A stretch of DNA of 64,000 bases, from the NCBI RefSeq assembly GCF_005491205.1, contig NZ_CP028035.1, forward strand, positions 868,001 to 932,000, written 5' to 3'. A program made the translations under genes and the position numbers. Below are positions 61,431 to 64,000 of this stretch, one piece after another (the stretch's first letter is position 1; each line of letters opens with the position of its first letter). The stretch comes from Nissabacter sp. SGAir0207. Lineage in GTDB: Bacteria > Pseudomonadota > Gammaproteobacteria > Enterobacterales > Enterobacteriaceae. Under the pieces are notes generated by a model that saw only the letters and a program-made list of their open reading frames with translations, was not told where the DNA came from and made no database searches.

Positions 61431-62665
61431 CAGTGCGCCCCCGCCCGTGCCGCGCGCGGCTGGGCATGGGTGGCGGGCGCGTTGGCTGGCGTGTCGCCGG
61501 TCACCACCTCCACCTGTGCCCCCTCTTTCAGGCGATCCAGACCATCGGTCACCACCCGCGTCCCGGCGGTCAGGCCGCTGGCGATCACCACCTGTTGCCC
61601 CGCCTCCACGCCGGGGGTCACCAGCCGCTTGCTGACGCGGTTGTCCGCCTCCAGCACCCAGACAAAGTGGTTGTTGTCACCCATCTGCACCGCCGCAGCC
61701 GGTACTACCACCGCGTCCTGCTGCGTGTCCACCTTCACCCGCGCGTTGACGAACTGGTTAGGGAACAGCGCGTCATCCAGGTTGCTGAAGCGCGCCTTGA
61801 TTTTGATGGTGCCGGTGGTGGCGTCAATCTGGTTGTCGAGGCTGAGCAGTGCGCCCTCCGCCAGCTTGACGCGGTTGGTGCGATCCCATGCCTCGACCGG
61901 CACCGGCTGGCCGCCGCGCTGCGCCCGCAGTAGGGTGGCGATGTTGTCCTCCGGCAGGGTGAACACCACATCAATCGGGTGGGTCTGGGTCAGCACCACG
62001 ATGCCGGTGTCACTGCCAGCGGTGATGTAGTTGCCGACGTCCACCTGCCGCAGCCCGACGCGGCCAGCCATCGGCGCGGTGATTTTGCTGTAGGTCAGCT
62101 GGAGCTGGGCGCTGGCGACCGCCCCCTGATCGGCCTTCAGGCTCCCCTCGGTCTCGCGCACCAGCGACTGCTGGGCGTCCAGCTCCTGTTGGGAGATCAG
62201 GTTACGGTTGCCGAGCTGCTGGTAGCGCGCCAGATTCTGCCGGGCGTTGGCCAGCGTTGCCTGATCCTTCGCCAGTTGCCCCTGCGCCTGCGTCAGCGCC
62301 ACCTGGAACGGGCGCGGGTCAATCTCCGCCAGCAGGTCACCGGCCTGCACCTGTTGCCCCTCCTGGAAGTGCAGCGCCACCAGTTCGCCCTCCACCCGGC
62401 TCTTGAGGGTGACGGTATTGGCGGCGGTGACGGTGCCAAGGCCGGTCAAATAGTGTGGCACGCTGCGGGTGCTGGCCGTCGCGGCCTGCACCGGTGCCGG
62501 TGTGGTGGCGTGGCGGCCGCCGCGCCGTGCGTTCCCCTGAGTGGCCTCCCCCTCGGTGGGCGGGGACGCAATGAAAAAGTGCCAGACAGCAAAAGCCGCC
62601 AGCAGCAGCGCCAGCCAAACCAGCAGGCGGCGCACCGGCGAAGATCGTTTCAGGGATGCATTCAT
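61430..62665 (-). CDS. mdtA: RND periplasmic adaptor MdtA
   Basis: Membrane-fusion protein of 411 residues. An N-terminal signal/anchor segment lies at about 12-30 ([20 protein letters not shown]). It has a lipoyl half-motif pair ([20 protein letters not shown] and [18 protein letters not shown]), a hairpin coiled coil (about 115-185) and a beta-barrel region. It links MdtBC to a TolC-type outer-membrane channel. It is the first gene of mdtABCD-baeSR, and the promoter should lie in 62666-62918. Confidence 0.96.
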   Translation of the reverse strand: MNASLKRSSPVRRLLVWLALLLAAFAVWHFFIASPPTEGEATQGNARRGGRHATTPAPVQAATASTRSVPHYLTGLGTVTAANTVTLKSRVEGELVALHFQEGQQVQAGDLLAEIDPRPFQVALTQAQGQLAKDQATLANARQNLARYQQLGNRNLISQQELDAQQSLVRETEGSLKADQGAVASAQLQLTYSKITAPMAGRVGLRQVDVGNYITAGSDTGIVVLTQTHPIDVVFTLPEDNIATLLRAQRGGQPVPVEAWDRTNRVKLAEGALLSLDNQIDATTGTIKIKARFSNLDDALFPNQFVNARVKVDTQQDAVVVPAAAVQMGDNNHFVWVLEADNRVSKRLVTPGVEAGQQVVIASGLTAGTRVVTDGLDRLKEGAQVEVVTGDTPANAPATHAQPRAARAGAH

Positions 62666-62778
62666 AGGACGAACATATTCTCCGTTATACCGCGTCCGGG
62701 GGAACCAGATGTGTGGAACAATCCAAGGTGATAGCGCGAGCAGAGTACCAGTGTAACGACTCCTCCCGTCAGAAAAAA

Positions 62779-62795
62779 TGAAGTAAATATGAAGT
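62779..62795 (-). promoter_or_regulatory. Direct repeat with 11-bp period upstream of mdtA (possible BaeR site)
   Basis: On the minus strand CTTCAT occurs twice with an 11-bp period (plus-strand ATGAAG at 62779-62784 and 62790-62795), followed by a T-run and TTTTTCTGAC. OmpR-family regulators bind direct repeats with this spacing, and TTTTTCT is the start of the BaeR consensus, but the rest of that consensus is not matched. It lies about 115 bp from the mdtA start. Confidence 0.4.
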
Positions 62796-62918
62796 CAGCG
62801 CCGCGCCGGGGCAGGTCGCGCAAAGACGCCCACTGGGATAACTCAGAATATATTGAGCGGGCAGCTTTCGTTAGCTGTGCAATAATTTTGTGGGTAACAA
62901 TAAACCAAGGAGATCAGG

Positions 62919-63872
62919 ATGAAACAACGCGAACTGGGCCGCTCTGGCATTCACGTACCGCCGTTGACCTTTGGCGGCAATGTTTTCGGCTGGACCATCG
63001 ATCAGGCCACCTCATTCAGCATTCTGGATGCGCTGCTCGACCACCGGCTCAACTTTATCGACACCGCGGATGTCTACTCCCACTGGGCGCCGGGCAACCA
63101 CGGCGGCGAGTCGGAGACCATCATCGGCCACTGGCTGAAAAAGAGCGGCAAGCGCGACCAGATCGTGCTGGCGACCAAGGTGGGCAAGTCGATGGGCGAG
63201 GGCAAGGTGGGGCTGTCGCCACGCTACATCCGCGAGGCAATTGACGCCTCCCTGACGCGCCTGCAAACCGATTATGTCGATCTCTACCAGTCCCATGATG
63301 ATGACCAAGACACGCCGCTGTCAGAGACGCTGGCGACCTTTGACGCGCTGATTAAAGAGGGGAAGGTGCGGGCCATCGGCGCATCCAACTACAGCGCGGC
63401 GCGGCTGGAGGAGGCGCTGAAGGTGAGCGAGGCGCAGGGCATCGCGCGCTATGAGACGCTGCAACCTGAGTACAACCTCTATGACCGTGCGGGCTATGAG
63501 CAGGGGCTGGAGCAGGTGGTGGAGGCGCACCAGCTGGGGGTGATTGGTTACTACTCGCTGGCGAGCGGCTTCCTCTCCGGCAAGTACCGCAGCGCGGCGG
63601 ATGCCGGCAAGAGCGCGCGCGGCGAGGGAGTGGTGAAGCAGTACCTCAACCCGCGCGGCCACCAGATCCTGCAGGCGCTGGACGAACTGGCGGAGAAGCA
63701 CCGCGTCAGCCCGACGCAGATCGCCCTGGCGTGGCTGATTGCCCGCCCGAGCGTCACCGCGCCGATCGTCAGCGCCACCTCGCTGGCACAGCTGGACGAT
63801 CTGGCGCAGGCCGCGACGCTGACGCTCGAGGAGCAGGACATCACCCGCCTGAACGAGGCCAGCGCCTACTGA
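62919..63872 (+). CDS. Aldo/keto reductase
   Basis: A 317-residue NADP(H)-dependent oxidoreductase with a TIM-barrel fold. The start MKQRELGRSGIHVPPLTFGGNVFG is typical of the YajO/Tas-like AKR branch. Catalytic residues are seen in FIDTADVYSH (Asp and Tyr), LATKVGK (Lys) and DLYQSHDDD (His). The cofactor-binding ISATSLAQLDD-like segment near 265 is APIVSATSLAQLDDL. AAGGAGATCAGG precedes the ATG. The substrate is unknown; it is divergent from mdtA. Confidence 0.9.
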   Translation: MKQRELGRSGIHVPPLTFGGNVFGWTIDQATSFSILDALLDHRLNFIDTADVYSHWAPGNHGGESETIIGHWLKKSGKRDQIVLATKVGKSMGEGKVGLSPRYIREAIDASLTRLQTDYVDLYQSHDDDQDTPLSETLATFDALIKEGKVRAIGASNYSAARLEEALKVSEAQGIARYETLQPEYNLYDRAGYEQGLEQVVEAHQLGVIGYYSLASGFLSGKYRSAADAGKSARGEGVVKQYLNPRGHQILQALDELAEKHRVSPTQIALAWLIARPSVTAPIVSATSLAQLDDLAQAATLTLEEQDITRLNEASAY

Positions 63873-63878
63873 CGCGCC

Positions 63879-63901
63879 ACCGGGCGGCAACCGCCGCCCG
63901 G
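63879..63901. terminator. Hairpin after the aldo/keto reductase gene
   Basis: CCGGGCGG (63880-63887) pairs with CCGCCCGG a few bases later, between two convergent genes. There is no T-run. Confidence 0.4.
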
Positions 63902-63908
63902 CTCTCCG

Positions 63909-64000
63909 TTAGCGGTAGAGCACCTCGGCCCAGCGCGCCAGCCCGGCGGTGACGGAGCCAAAGTCATTGCCGCCGACCAGCGGGATGCCCGGCAACTGCG
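63909..64000 (-). CDS. 3' end of an unidentified gene
   Basis: The last 29 codons of a minus-strand frame: QLPGIPLVGGNDFGSVTAGL followed by ARWAEVLYR and TAA. The frame runs off the window edge. Codon use is like the neighbours, so it is probably a real gene, but too little is visible to name a family. Confidence 0.5.
   Translation of the reverse strand, partial: QLPGIPLVGGNDFGSVTAGLARWAEVLYR

Overview
This window is a GC-rich, densely coded piece of enterobacterial chromosome. The gene order purL-glmY-glrK-qseG-glrR-glnB, suhB-trmJ-iscR-iscS, pepB-sseB, ndk-rlmN-pilW-rodZ-ispG-hisS-yfgM-bamB-der, xseA-guaB-guaA and mdtABCD-baeSR-yegP-yegQ-cyaR-yegS is that of Enterobacterales. The rlmN-pilW-rodZ arrangement and the protealysin/emfourin pair point to a Yersiniaceae (Serratia-like) bacterium rather than to Escherichia. 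The species cannot be settled from the sequence alone. No rRNA, tRNA, CRISPR array, insertion sequence or complete prophage was seen.

Layout. 1-7.8 kb: the C-terminal part of purL, then the GlmY small RNA controlled by GlrR/sigma-54-type sites, the glrK-qseG-glrR signalling operon that drives it, and glnB (PII). 7.8-14.1 kb: hmp (with an NsrR-like operator), glyA (with a PurR-like box), hcaT, csiE and suhB. 14.2-19.3 kb: trmJ, a shortened isc locus (iscR-iscS only), pepB and sseB. 19.3-23.2 kb: an alpha-glucoside PTS operon (EIICB, GH4 6-phospho-alpha-glucosidase, RpiR-type regulator). 23.5-33.2 kb: a housekeeping block ending in bamB and der. 33.3-36.8 kb: an AEC transporter, an MBL-fold hydrolase, YfgJ, and the metalloprotease protealysin with its inhibitor emfourin. 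36.9-41.6 kb: xseA, guaB, guaA. 41.7-44.5 kb: a small accessory region of lower-GC genes (an IraP-like anti-adaptor, a small CxxC protein, a GNAT acetyltransferase, a 46-residue basic protein and an isolated DGQHR/ParB-fold protein). 44.6-49.2 kb: a TPP riboswitch with thiM-thiD, a KpsF/GutQ-type sugar-phosphate isomerase with a FadR-type regulator, and yegS. 49.4-62.7 kb: the CyaR sRNA, yegQ (trhP), yegP and the baeRS-mdtABCD multidrug efflux operon. The window ends with an aldo/keto reductase and the 3' end of an unidentified gene.

Main points for a second look. (1) The isc operon lacks iscU, iscA, hscB, hscA, fdx and iscX: iscS is followed after 195 bp by pepB. (2) The GlmY core is followed by about 250 nt of hairpin-rich sequence before the first convincing terminator, so either GlmY is unusually long or a second structured RNA lies here. 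(3) The convergent genes sseB and the RpiR-type regulator end inside one 27-bp near-perfect inverted repeat that encodes both C-termini. (4) The guaA-thiM interval holds an unassigned DGQHR protein and a CxxC mini-protein under a palindrome. Most of the rest is standard enterobacterial core genome. I do not see a convincing large new multi-gene system.
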